A stretch of 20,547 nucleotides of DNA, taken from Branchiostoma floridae. Taxonomy: Eukaryota > Chordata > Leptocardii > Amphioxiformes > Branchiostomatidae. The stretch covers positions 8,555,725-8,576,271 of the forward strand of contig NC_049997.1 of NCBI RefSeq assembly GCF_000003815.2, read 5' to 3'. The notes under the pieces were generated by a model, which did no database searches, had not been told where the DNA came from, and worked only from the letters and a program-made list of their open reading frames with translations. The translations under genes and the position numbers were made by a program. Positions 1-12,100 of the stretch are shown one piece after another; positions within the stretch are counted from its first letter, which is position 1, and every line of letters starts with the position of its first letter.

Positions 1-142
1 AAGGCAATCTACTAGTGTGATACTTTTAAATGTGAATACATGTATGCAAACAGCTTTGTTCAAATCTGCATTGAATTTGTGTGTAACAGAAAATGATTAA
101 TTTCTTGCTCAAGTTGCTGGCCCCAAAAAAGAAAGGTCTAAA

Positions 143-146
<4 letters not shown>

Positions 147-187
<41 letters not shown>
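147..187. repeat. TA dinucleotide microsatellite
   Basis: An uninterrupted alternating A/T run of 41 bases, a simple-sequence repeat likely to vary in length between alleles. Confidence 0.95.
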
Positions 188-191
<4 letters not shown>

Positions 192-1860
192 CCTTTTATG
201 AAATTGGTAGATAGTCAGATACATAGTTAGAAGGAAGTAAGTTTGTTTCTGTCAGTCTCTTAGAGTCTTATTTCCTTTCCACGAGGCACTATTTGAACAC
301 ACCCACCACACACCCCAAGTTGGCCCAACACTTAACTGCAGGAAATGCGTCATTACAATACCGTATTTGACAAGTCCGTCACATGTATGCTAGTTACAGT
401 TGAACCTTTGTCACCAGGCAAACATAGACAAGAGCGTCAGCAGACACCTTGTCAAACATACCTGTAACCATATGTCTGTACTTTTGTACTTTGATTTGTT
501 ATGGTTTGAAGAGAGGGCACTGGAGGTTGAAAGACTTTGTACTGTTTCCCAGCTGCAATGGACTCTGATAAGGATATAGCTGTATAAACATGCACATACC
601 CTGGCGGTCGTTCCTTAATATACAGTCAACCCTATCTTCATGTATAGCCACACTGACCACTTGAATGAACTCAAGTCTAGATACAATAATCACACTAAAC
701 ACTTAGTGGCCACTACTAGTATATTCTCAGTGCTTGGGCCAGTGGCCACAATAACAACTTAAACAAGGTGTCCGTTTTATGGGTGCATTCCATGATACTT
801 CACCACTATCCATATTGTAGTTTTTCAGTTATCAATCATTCAATGTATGTCCTACTAACTGATAGTGATGCACGTTTTAGGTGCACGTTGACATGTACTG
901 TATCAAAGACCCTGCCACTCTAAAGGACAACATCCTAAAATGGGGATAGAGACATTCTTTTGTTGCTAGCTAGCTTTGGACCACTTGAACATAAGAGTGT
1001 TGTCTGCATTTTCAGAGTCCTTGGCATTCGTGAGGGGCAAAGTCCAGTCTGTGTGTGTTCATACCTGGACTTTGGTCTCACGTGAATAACCTGACTCAAC
1101 CCCATGTCTGAGGACACAAAGTTCAAATAAACCGGGTAATCCTGTACATACTAGTGCGTACCTGTTACAAAAAAACAAAACATCGGGGAACATAGGCATG
1201 TTATCCAGCCAGCTGGTATTGACTGCGTAATTTGGTAGTACACCATAAAATGATATAGGGCACCTACATGTACCAGGGTACAGTGTCATAATTATGTAGT
1301 GTACGCAAGGATGTTCTGCATAGAGCAAATTGCTATGATTTTAGTGGACCCTGTGCATCTGGTTTTTGCACATTTCACAAACACCAGAAGTACAAAAATG
1401 CTGATGTAAGTGTGCTATAGTATAATTTATATATAAAGTAATTGACTGTACATATCAGTAATGGGAATGCTTTGTTCTAGAGAAATTTTCAATTTTAGAG
1501 CAGAAAGGATACATGATGACTAGCAAGATTCAGCCCACAAACTTTTTATGACACTATTAGTATTAGTCTACGAGTAGTTATAGTATTATTATATGTATGC
1601 AGAGATCCAATCATCAGAATGAAGATCAAACCAGACAGACATAAATTGTACATGTACAGACTGTAATTATGGGGTTCCAGCACCAACAACTGACCAGAAC
1701 AAATGGTCTGGACCCTTTAATTTGGCCTACTGTAGTGGTGTATGGTTTGGGTTTAGTAAGCTGGCAGGCCTGGGTTCAAATCCTCGGAGCTAAAAGAGTG
1801 TTTTAAGTTTCTACTTGCCTCCTAGTATACGTACTTAGTAGTACTAGATGCTATAGCATA

Positions 1861-2537
1861 GGGCTGGGTACTGGTACCGTACAGAAAATTCAGGTACAGA
1901 ACTGGTTGAGGTACTGAGGGTCAGGTCATAGTCCGAACTCTACTCTACTTCATTTTTGTTATTTTCTTGAACCAGGTAGTGCCCCAAAACTTGTAGACAC
2001 CTGCACATAAAATGTATTTGTTGTCTCTCAATTAGTCCAAAATCCAGTCCACCGTTTTTTTGTTGGTCTGTTTTTTTCCAGACCAGTGCAACTGCAAGAG
2101 CAAAAACTGGTTTCTTAATTACTAATATCAGTTATGTGCAATTTGTACCAGTCTCCACCTGTTACAGCTCCTATAGTGTTTCAACTGGAAAAAAAATGTA
2201 TTTGACAGGTGTGTTCATATCTGTATGGACTTTGGTCACATAGTACATTTGTATGTACAACAGATAACCTCATGTTACCCTGAGTGTTTATGTTTTAGTG
2301 TACTTACACTTTTAAGTCCTTTCTTGCTAAAATGTTTACAGGGGGAATGGAGGGTGAAGTGCATCTGTCTGAATCTGATTCAGTGAACATTATGAATTTA
2401 ATTGTAAACAAATCTGTATGGGGTGAACTGCTAAATGTTTTATAGGTTGAATTTACAGGTAGCAGCAGTTGGTCATGTCCCCAAACTAGATTTTTCCAGT
2501 CCAATCCAGTAAACTGCAACCATACCGGTACCCACCA
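1861..2537. mobile_element. Possible MITE with GGTAC-containing inverted ends
   Basis: The left edge (CTGGGTACTGGTACC near 1864) and the reverse complement of the right edge (TGGTGGGTACCGGTATG near 2521-2537) share the core TGGGTACYGGTAY. The distance, about 680 bp, and the absence of coding capacity fit a non-autonomous DNA transposon. No clear target-site duplication was found, so the boundaries are tentative. Confidence 0.35.
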
Positions 2538-2660
2538 CTAAGTTCATTTACATCATATATTAATTAAGAACTAGTACATTTGTACCCTGTAGTACAAGTA
2601 TTTGACTTAAACCTTCATTTGCAGCCATTTGCTGCTATATACTTAAAGAATACCCAGATA

Positions 2661-2986
2661 CAGGGCTCGAAATACTGGATGCATGTGCACCCAGGTGCAC
2701 CCAAAATTGGAGCTGTGCACCCAATTATTATCTGTGGGTGCACAGGGTGCACCCAAATATTTTCTTAGGTTGTATATGTTAAGATATCAAAGTATACTAG
2801 TATATATCATATTCTTGACATCTAAGGGTTAGAAAGATAATAAAAAATGTCTATCATTGTACTTTCTTAAGAATTTGATAGCTTGTAACTAAGTTTTATT
2901 ACTGGGTTATTACTAATCAATTTCAAGTGGTGGCTGTGGTGCACGCATTTTCTTAAGCTAATCCCACAAATGAATTTCGAGCCCTG
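2661..2986 (+). mobile_element. hAT-like MITE, copy 1, next to the CPT1 start
   Basis: The element starts CAGGGCTCGAAAT and ends ATTTCGAGCCCTG, giving 13-bp perfect terminal inverted repeats. The hexamer CAGATA lies on both sides (2655-2660 and 2987-2992) as a target-site duplication. Inside the left part, GGTGCACCC-type motifs recur in both orientations. The same family occurs in reverse orientation at 11259-11644. CAGGG ends and a short duplication suggest the hAT superfamily (some hAT clades use 5-6 bp rather than 8), but no transposase is encoded. Confidence 0.8.
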
Positions 2987-3020
2987 CAGATAGCTAAACT
3001 GACAAATTGTGTCCATCCAG

Positions 3021-3038
3021 TGATCCAGTGAAGCCATC
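3021..3038 (+). promoter_or_regulatory. CPT1 5' UTR end and probable splice acceptor
   Basis: The bases before the ATG contain two CAG triplets ending at 3020 (GTCCATCCAG) and 3028, either of which could accept a 5' non-coding exon, as vertebrate CPT1A has. The start context ATCATGG has G at +4. No earlier in-frame ATG extends the conserved MAEAH terminus. Confidence 0.4.
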
Positions 3039-3179
3039 ATGGCGGAAGCCCACGCTGCGGTGGCCTTCCAGTTCACCATCACCCCTGAAGGTGTAGACTT
3101 CAGGATCAGTAACGAGGCGCTGCGAGCCATCTACTACTCTGGAGTCCGCTCATGGAAGAAGCGCTTTGCTCGCTTTAAG
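3039..3179 (+). CDS. CPT1: CPT1 exon 1 (residues 1-47)
   Basis: Encodes the cytosol-facing N-terminal regulatory domain. It opens [18 protein letters not shown], nearly matching vertebrate CPT1A. Glu3 and His5, which are known in mammalian CPT1A to be needed for malonyl-CoA inhibition, are both present. It ends at [10 protein letters not shown], phase 0, donor AAG|gtactg. The start is chosen because it gives the conserved terminus exactly. Confidence 0.96.
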
Positions 3180-6100
3180 GTACTGTACGCATTCTACTTT
3201 TCATAATAATAAATGGAGGTTAAATTGAATAATTGTATTTGTTTGTTTGAACCTTTATCTATTCATGAGAAGCTCAAATCGGCCAGCAGGCCGCTTTTCA
3301 TTGAGGTCATGAGGGATGTCAGGGTCAGATAAAATATAATACAGATATAGATTACATTGAGTACTAATTAATCCATCAACCTATAAGCCTGTTATTAAAG
3401 ATTGAGGTAAAAAATTAGCATCAAGTTCTCTTTCTAGATTATGTCTACATGCTGCGTTTGGACTACTAGTAACATGTTAAATGTATTTTGGATCCATCTT
3501 TGTTGTAGCTAGCTATATAGCTACAGCCTACAACATAAAGTAGCATTTGTAATGTGTTTGTTGACACTTGAAGTTGTACAGTCATTGTATTTGCCATGAA
3601 AGTATTAAACCAGATATGATACGCAAAATTCTGGGACTGAGGAAGATAGTGCCAGAAAATGCTTTCAGCATTCTTGTCTCCCATTTCAATACATGACAAT
3701 GACATTGTACATGTCATGTTATTTGCTGACATAAGCATAAGAAGTTGTTGAATATGTCGCCAAATTGTCTGAAGAATAATTTGTGTTTTTTTTTTTTTTC
3801 AGAACAATTTCCTGACTGGTCTGTACCCGGCTAGTCCTACCAGTTGGTTTGTGGTGCTGATTTCCGTCCTGGCGTCTGTCTTCATGCGCATCGACCCTTC
3901 CATGGGAGTGATACAGGTCATACAGGACCGCCTAGGATTAAGGTCAGTTGTAATAGATTCAAGGTAATCCAGCTAACACAATACTACAATGAGTTCTACC
4001 CAGGCCAAGTGATGATTATAATTAGTGTTGATGTGTATTTGGTAAGTCATGCTAGGCTACAAAGTGCACAGTTAAAGTGTCACTTTCTGCGCTTCTTGAA
4101 TACGTACAGGAAAGACTCAAGGTTGTTAGCTGGGAAATGTTACAACATTTATGGTCTCTATTTTCAGCAAGGCATTTTTTTCAATCCCACAAATATTCAA
4201 TTTGCAGAGGATGTCATCTATCAAAGTTACCTGCTGTGGCATATTTTAGATGTTATGGCTATATGGCTAATAGGAATGGAGGATACATACATTGTAATCT
4301 CATATTATTATCATGATTTCATCGCCAGGTTTTTAATATGCCAGCCACTTTTTAAACATGCATTTTGCCTATTGTAACAATGTAAGGAACTACAATTGCA
4401 CAGTTGTGCTGTGAGAGTTTTTTTAATTACAATAAATCAAACTCTGTCACTTTCTTGAGCAAAGTCTTCTTCGTTACACAGCCTTCTTTGATTCTTCTGC
4501 TGTGTTACCTCAAGACTCTATTCAGAGATAAGTGGGGGTCGGGGGTATAGACTCAGCCACGTTTGGGACCACATTCTTGCCGCTACCTCACAAAGTGGCA
4601 AGGATGATTAATGTATCACGTTCAAGAACATTCCAATGTCACAATACAATAGGCTAAGTTTGGATTTCACTGACTCTATCTAGATTTAGTTCATATAGCA
4701 CTGATAGTATTTGTTTCATTTGTACTGATGAAGGCATACAGATGGTCGTCGAAACGTTTACTGAAGAATTAAAGACGGTTGTGTAACAAAGAAGACTTTG
4801 TTCAATACCAACCTGATGAAATTATTTACGGATCTCTCCCTCTCTGTTTCTGGTGTGTTTGTAGCAACTACTTCGCAGCCCCAGCAGACTTGTACATCAG
4901 TGTGGTTATCTTCTCCACTGTGCTGTGGATAGGCATGGTGTACATGCTGCGCTACATGCTCAAGCTGCTGCTGTGTTACCATGGGTGGATGTACGAACCT
5001 CACGGGAAGTTCTCACTCGTGTCCAAGATCTGGCTGGTAAGATAATGGGTCACATGTATATGTATGTTGTATTTGAGAAAAGAATAGTCTAAACAAAATG
5101 GTAAAGTAGATGTTCGGTGATTGTGGATACTCGAAATTGAGTTTTTCACTACCATCAGAATGTGTTTACTTTAAAAAAAAAATTTCTGTATCTTAATACT
5201 TCATTATCANNNNNNNNNNNNNNNNNNNNNNNNNNNNNNNNNNNNNNNNNNNNNNNNNNNNNNNNNNNNNNNNNNNNNNNNNNNNNNNNNNNNNNNNNNN
5301 NNNNNNNNNNNNNNNNNNNNNNNNNNNNNNNNNNNNNNNNNNNNNNNNNNNNNNNNNNNNNNNNNNNNNNNNNNNNNNNNNNNNNNNNNNNNNNNNNNNN
5401 NNNNNNNNNNNNNNNNNNNNNNNNNNNNNNNNNNNNNNNNNNNNNNNNNNNNNNNNNNNNNNNNNNNNNNNNNNNNNNNNNNNNNNNNNNNNNNNNNNNN
5501 NNNNNNNNNNNNNNNNNNNNNNNNNNNNNNNNNNNNNNNNNNNNNNNNNNNNNNNNNNNNNNNNNNNNNNNNNNNNNNNNNNNNNNNNNNNNNNNNNNNN
5601 NNNNNNNNNNNNNNNNNNNNNNNNNNNNNNNNNNNNNNNNNNNNNNNNNNNNNNNNNNNNNNNNNNNNNNNNNNNNNNNNAGCATTTAGCATAGCTACTC
5701 CCCCTAGTGGTATTTACTGTCCCTATAGTTCTAAAATGCTGTACATGAACTAGAAATGACCATGTTTTTCTATCCCAGGGACTGGTGAAGATATTTTCCG
5801 ACAGAAAGCCTCTACTGTACAGTACTGAGCAGTTAAGTAGCAGGCAGTGTAGCAACTCTGCCTAGTGATACTTGTTGTCCCTGCAGGTTCTAAAATGCTG
5901 TACATGAACTAGAAATGACCATGTTTTTCTATCCCAGGGACTGGTGAAGATATTTTCCGACAGAAAGCCTCTACTGTACAGTACTGAACAGTTAAGTAGC
6001 AGGCAGTGTAGCAACTCTGCCTAGTGATACTTGTTGTCCCTGCAGGTTCTAAAATGCTGTACATGAACTAGAAATGACCATGCTTTTCTATCCCAGGGAC

Positions 6101-9100
6101 TGGTGAAGATATTTTCCGTCAGAAAGCCTCTACTAGTACTGTACAGTTAAGTACGTAGCAGGCAGTGTAGCAACTCCACCTAGTGATATTTACTGTCCCT
6201 ACAGTTCTATAATGCTGTACATCAACTAGAAATGACCATGTTTTTCTATCCCAGGGACTGGTGAAGATATTTTCCGGCAGAAAGCCTCTACTGTACAGTT
6301 ACCAAGCTTCCCTGCCCCGACTACCACTGCCCACCGTCCAGGGAACCATCAGTCGGTACCTCAAGTCCGTCCGGCCTCTCATGACCGATGACCAGTACAA
6401 GGAGATGGAACAGTTGGCCATAGACTTCCAGGAAACCCTGGGTCCCAGACTGCAGAGGTACCTGCTGCTCAAGTCCTGGTGGGCCACCAATTATGTAAGT
6501 TTCATTACTTACATTCATGTTTCCTTGCTAACTAGATACTAGTACGTTTACTAAAACGGTTCTTTGCATGAAATTTAATCTTTTTTGGTAAATGTCATTA
6601 TGGAAAACTAAGCTTTATCCAACCAACGCTTAAGAAAGTTGGGACTTGTGTGACAATGTATAAAAAACCTTATGATTCAAACTTTCACCAGTAATTTAAA
6701 AAGGCCATTCTTATCCTGTATGATATCATTCATTGTATCTTCTACACAGGGTTCTAGCCAGTATCCGTCCTTCTGTCCTTTGACAGAATTTTGATGCCCG
6801 GGATGGACAAATATTTTCCACATTCCATCTTCTTTGACTGACAAAAAATAGCATGAAAAGATATTGATTGAACCAAACTGAGTCTACCAGCAAAATTTGC
6901 CGCACAAAATAAAGGAATAAGCATTTCAGAGGGTCAAGACTTCAAAAAGGCTCTGGGGGAGCATACCCCTTGGACCCCTTTGGGATTGGAGCGTCGCACC
7001 TTTGACAGAATTTCCATTCAAAATCCAAAGGGCGGAAAAAATCAGGCTGGCTAGAACACTGCTTCAACAGGTATAGTGAAACAAAGTTTGTTATGACATA
7101 TGAACCCNNNNNNNNNNNNNNNNNNNNNNNNNNNNNNNNNNNNNNNNNNNNNNNNNNNNNNNNNNNNNNNNNNNNNNNNNNNNNNNNNNNNNNNNNNNNN
7201 NNNNNNNCCCATCATGGTGAACAGTAACTACTACGCCATGGACGCCTATCTTTGTCCACCCCACGCAGAACCAAGCCGCCCGCGCCGCCAACGTCATCTA
7301 CTCCATGCTGCTGTTCCGCAGACAGGTGGCACGAGAAGAAGTCAGGCCTGTAAGTTTTGTCAACGCAATCAAACATTAGAATAGTTAGAACACGGCTCAA
7401 GGCCTTCTATTGGGAAATAGAGTCACTCCGGCGAAGTTTTAGAACATGGCTACTATTCCAAAGATTTTTTTTCGAGATGAGTCAATGACAATTCATATTT
7501 AGGATATCACATTATATTCAAAGTGTTTGTATTTAGGATATCACCATTTATATTCAAAGAACGTACCTCTCTTGGTTAAGCAAAATTGATATTCTATTCT
7601 CGTTTCCACAGATGTTTTAATTACCATATCAGGCACTTGAGCATGACCTGTCATCTTAGATGGGCATGCCTAATTGTCAAAGCTGTCTCCGTCTAAAGAA
7701 GTGTGGTACTTTGAAAAAAAGTGTGGTAACTGCTCTATTTTATGATGAGTTCATAGTACCACACTTTTTTCATAGTACCACACTTATCTGCACTAAGGGG
7801 GTATTGAAGTATTGAAGGGGTCTGACTGGTTGAGGGGTAGTAGCCATGTTCTAACTGTTAGATAACAGAGTACTTTATACACAACCAAATGTTTTTTTTT
7901 TTACCAAATTTGAAAGCCAAAATGTTGGTGACTTGGGCAATACTGGATAACTCTGATTTGGACTGCAGCTACAAAAATGTAGGTGCCACTGCTACTGAAG
8001 AATATTGCATTCCCAAACATCTTTTCGTGGCTTTCGTGAAAACATCACTTGGTTGCGTTAAAAAACTTTGTAATCTTGTGAAACTATTGACGAAGGGTTT
8101 GTAATTGTCGAGAAAAAGGTCTGCATAGGCAGTTTACATCTCTCTGCAAATAAGCAAACAAATATTAGTATAATTGTTTCTTAAAATCTTCATCCTTAAA
8201 ATTCCATAAACAAAATGAAAAGTTTTTTGACCGTTTCAAAACCATATCCAGTTGCTTGAGTAACTATTTTTGGCGTATATTATTACCTGGATGTCTAACC
8301 TACATCGACGTAAAATGAAAAGGCATATAGAACAGTCACTGCACATGCAAAAGTTATTCAGAAAGTTAAAATTTCTTCCTTGTCTCAGTTTTTCTTATGT
8401 TTGTCTCTTGTAACTCTCATAATCCCGCATGGTCATTAATTTTTTTTGTTATTTTTATCTTAATGATGTTACCAGCGTATGATTAGCTTCACTCAGGTAT
8501 GTTTTTTTGTGGGGTTATTGACAGGATTTTCCTGTCAAAACACTATCTTGCACCATTGATAAGAAGTTTTTAAGCACTATTGACAGGATGCTCCTATTCA
8601 TTAGTCTGTACAAAAATGTATCTTGCACTTTGACTGGATGCTCCTTCAATAAGAGTCTTGCACTATCAGCGTGCAAAATACACACTTGCACATTGCAACC
8701 ACTTTTTGCTTGGTGCAACTTACTTCTAAACTCAGGTTGCACAGGGTGCAACTTAGATTAAAGTTGTACTATAGATAAGGAGATTTAAATGAGCTGTTGT
8801 AGACAGTATTTCATCAATAATTGGGACTATGACAATTAATTTGACCGTACACCTGCACATTTTGGTATTATTGTACCCTATCCCCCTTTTTTGTCTTGTC
8901 TAAATCCAGGGATCATAACAAAAATGTGGATAACCAAGGAGCTTTTATATGATAAAAGCTCCTTGGGATAACTAAAGGAGAAGCTACAATTCTTTGACAG
9001 GCATCTGCCATGTACAAAACTAATTCTGTCTTGTCCTATTCTTAATGTCTCCATCTTGACTGTCCCATGCAGATCCTGGTGTCCAATGCAGTCCCTTTGT

Positions 9101-12100
9101 GCTCCTGGCAGTATGAGAGGATGTTCAACACCACACGTATTCCTGGAGTTGAGACAGGTATGGTTGTAGACTGAGATTTAAACTCACTGACGAGGGATAC
9201 TTAGATGCTCTCTGAAACATCAGATCGATAATCATTACAAAATCAGTCGTTTAGTTGAATTTTGCATTGTGTAAAAAAACTATTCATGATGATAGATGCT
9301 GACATTGTTTTTGACATGGTTTGAAACATCTTCTAATCTTGAAAGGATGACAAACATAATAGCATACATGTATGGTAAAATGTCTTGATAAATGCAATAT
9401 TTATAATTAAGTAACTATTATGAAAGTCACTCTGCTGATTTTTATATGGTTAACAGGTTAGTGTTCCAACATAAGAAACAGATCTGAATTTGATTCCCTT
9501 AGATTATAACTTGAAGAGTTCACGCAATGTTGACGTACAGAAAGCCATGAATTCAAAGAGATATGTTTGTTTTATTTTTGTTACAGTAATGAAAACAACT
9601 TTGTATTTTCCTTCTCAGACTCGCTACGCCACTGGGACGACAGTAAACATGTGGTGGTTTACCACAGTGGACGTTACTTCAAGCTGCCTGTCTACTTCCT
9701 AGGCCAGCTCATTCGCCCCTGTGAGATCCAAGCGTAAGTACAAAAAATTTCCTACAAATTATTCCTCTCTTTTTGAGGTGTATATTGTCAATTTGAATGT
9801 CTTCCTCTGTTGTGTATAAATGAAAAGTATAAAAGAGCTACTTGCTGAAGTGCTGTTTTTGTACAGCTTTCAGTCCTCCAAAGTGATATTTGATTTGCAA
9901 TAAGACGTAGCCTGATGATGTGTCACAATAATGTTACATGTCTTTGATAAAAAATGAAACAGTAAGGAGTTAAAAGAACACTATGGCTACATGTATATTT
10001 AGAGGCTTTAAAATATGCATATAATGTACGCAGGAGACAATTGCAACAGGAATACATACAATGTATATGTTTTTTTTTTAAATTACAGGCAAATTGATAA
10101 CACTTTGCTGAAAAGTGTGATGATTATGTTACATGACAAGTTTAGTAAAAATTAAAACAATAAGGAGTGAAAAAGAACACTTGGCTATGTTTACATGCTT
10201 TATAAGATGCATGTGCCAGCCATACCCCTATTTAATGAAGAAGATGATTAACTGAAGGAATTCATCAAACATTTTGCATACAGACAAATTGAGAAGATTT
10301 TGCTGGACAAGTCCGAGCCTGCTTTTGGCGAGGCCCATCTGGCGGCCATGACGGCTGGGGAACGCGTCCCGTGGGCGAAGGCTCGACAGAAGTTCTTCAG
10401 CAAAGGTGTGAACAAGTCCTCACTGGATACCATCGAGCAAGCGGCATTCTTTGTGACACTAGATGAAGAGGAAGCAGACTATGACACGGTAAAAGAGGTT
10501 CTTTTGATAAATATTACTCCCCTAGTGTTTCTTGTTTTTGCATGTAGTTGTGCAATTTAACACACCTAAAGCTTGACAATGTCTAAGCCCTTTTGGTTTT
10601 AATTCACATTTATTTGCACTTGTTTAAAATGAAAATCGTCATGTATGCATGTTGGCTTTAGTGTGTAGTATAATATTATGTAATGTCCTAAGGGCCTAGG
10701 AAAAAGATGTGTTTTCTGTTTCCCTACCTACCCTAGAAAAACCTACCGACCTAGCCTTTTTTTTTTGAGTGGGCAGTGGAGTCACATAGCTTCCACTGTC
10801 AGCCTGCTTCCTATTGAAGTAAAAACACAGCTTGTCCTATCTGATAATATTTATCACTAGAGTTTTGGCCAACCTGAAAGTGAAAAAAAAAATACAAGAA
10901 AATAAAGATAATCCCTACCTACGACCCTAGTTCTTTTCAGGACTGAAACAGGAAACAACATTTTTTTTCTTAGGCCTTATATGATATCTACCCATTCTTT
11001 GGAAGTGGCATGGAGAAATCAGCATCACTAGACTAAAAATTGAACCGATTGTGCTTTATTTTTCCTTGTTGCAAACAAATGTGGATTTGCAGAGTTTTAA
11101 AACGGCAGGGGTTTCAAAGGTAAGCTTTGTGTTTTTTTTAGTATAAAAGGATACCAATACTGTAAATCCCTTTAACTTTGCAGTGGTTTTATTTTGGGCA
11201 ATGAAGGAAAAGGGGGCTGTTATGAATTGGCAATTCTTTAGTACAGTTACTGTAGTATCAGGGCTCGAAATTCATTTTTGGGATTAGGTGCCCTGGTGCA
11301 CACAGCTTAAAAGATTGGGTGCACCAAAAAAATGTTTGAGTGCACCGCTTATATTCAAATAATAACCTAATGATAAAACTTAGTTTTAAGCTTTCATGAT
11401 GATGATGAAAACTTAGTTACAAATTATCAAATTATTAAACACGTACCATGACAGACATTTCTATCATCTTTCTAACACTTAGATGTCAAGAATATGATGT
11501 ATACTAGTATACTTTGATATCTTTACCTACGTAAATGCAAGAAAATATTTGGGTGCACCCTGTGCACCCTCAGAAAATAATTGGGTGCACAGCTCCAATT
11601 TTGGGTGCACCTGGGTGCACATGCACCCAGTATTTCGAGCCCTGAGTATAAGCCTATTCGCAATTACCGGCGCGAAATGCATGACGGGTAAAATCCGCCA
11701 TTTTGGGAGATAACTTGCCAACCCAGTGTTGCGTCACGCGTGTGTAGTGTCAGCGTTTGTTTAAGGAGATGGCGCTCCGCGCCGCGCCGTGCGGCGCCAC
11801 AGGTGTTCCCACCTGACAGGTACGAACGTACACCTGTTCTAAAGAAGATTCTAGAACTGTCAGTTAAGAATAAAGATAATTTTAAGTTTTTGAAGTCTGG
11901 TGTAAGACGTGTGTTTGTGTTTTACTGACAGTATATGAAGTAAGTGGAGTTTTTTTTTTTTTCATTTTCGTTCCGGCCGTAATGGATGAGGAGGCGGAAG
12001 TTTATACACATGAAGAGCTAAGACACAGGACGGTTCTTCATAGTTATACTGCTAATTTGCTAATGCAGTTCTAAAATTGATTGGTTCATGGCAGTTATAA

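Larger units (their letters stand above)
1..2660. other. Upstream non-coding region
   Basis: No convincing coding exon is seen on either strand; the open frames are short and match no family I know. The region contains a TA microsatellite, a small inverted repeat at 1038-1047 and 1065-1074 (10-bp stem, 17-base loop), and a possible MITE at 1861-2537. A CPT1 promoter and a 5' non-coding exon could lie here, as in vertebrate CPT1A, but I see no TATA box or CpG-rich block that fixes a start site. Confidence 0.6.
7855..9072 (+). other. Rest of CPT1 intron 5
   Basis: Non-coding. It holds degenerate repeats around 8510-8660, where TTGACAGGATGCTCC-like words recur at about 60-base spacing, and a 9-bp-stem hairpin at 8518-8538. 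A dispersed repeat copy (8229-8312) and a strong hairpin (8934-8966) are listed separately. No gene is seen. Confidence 0.6.

Noticed and set aside
3844-4377. Long plus-strand open frame of 177 codons
   Set aside because: It reads exon 2 in the wrong frame and continues through intron 2; the conserved CPT1 frame and splice sites explain the region.
5155-5855. Several open frames across the first gap
   Set aside because: They are mostly N and exist only because unknown bases cannot form stops.
7208-7349. Micro-intron or programmed frameshift in exon 5
   Set aside because: One extra base cannot be an intron, and no slippery sequence with a downstream structure is evident; an error next to the gap is simpler.
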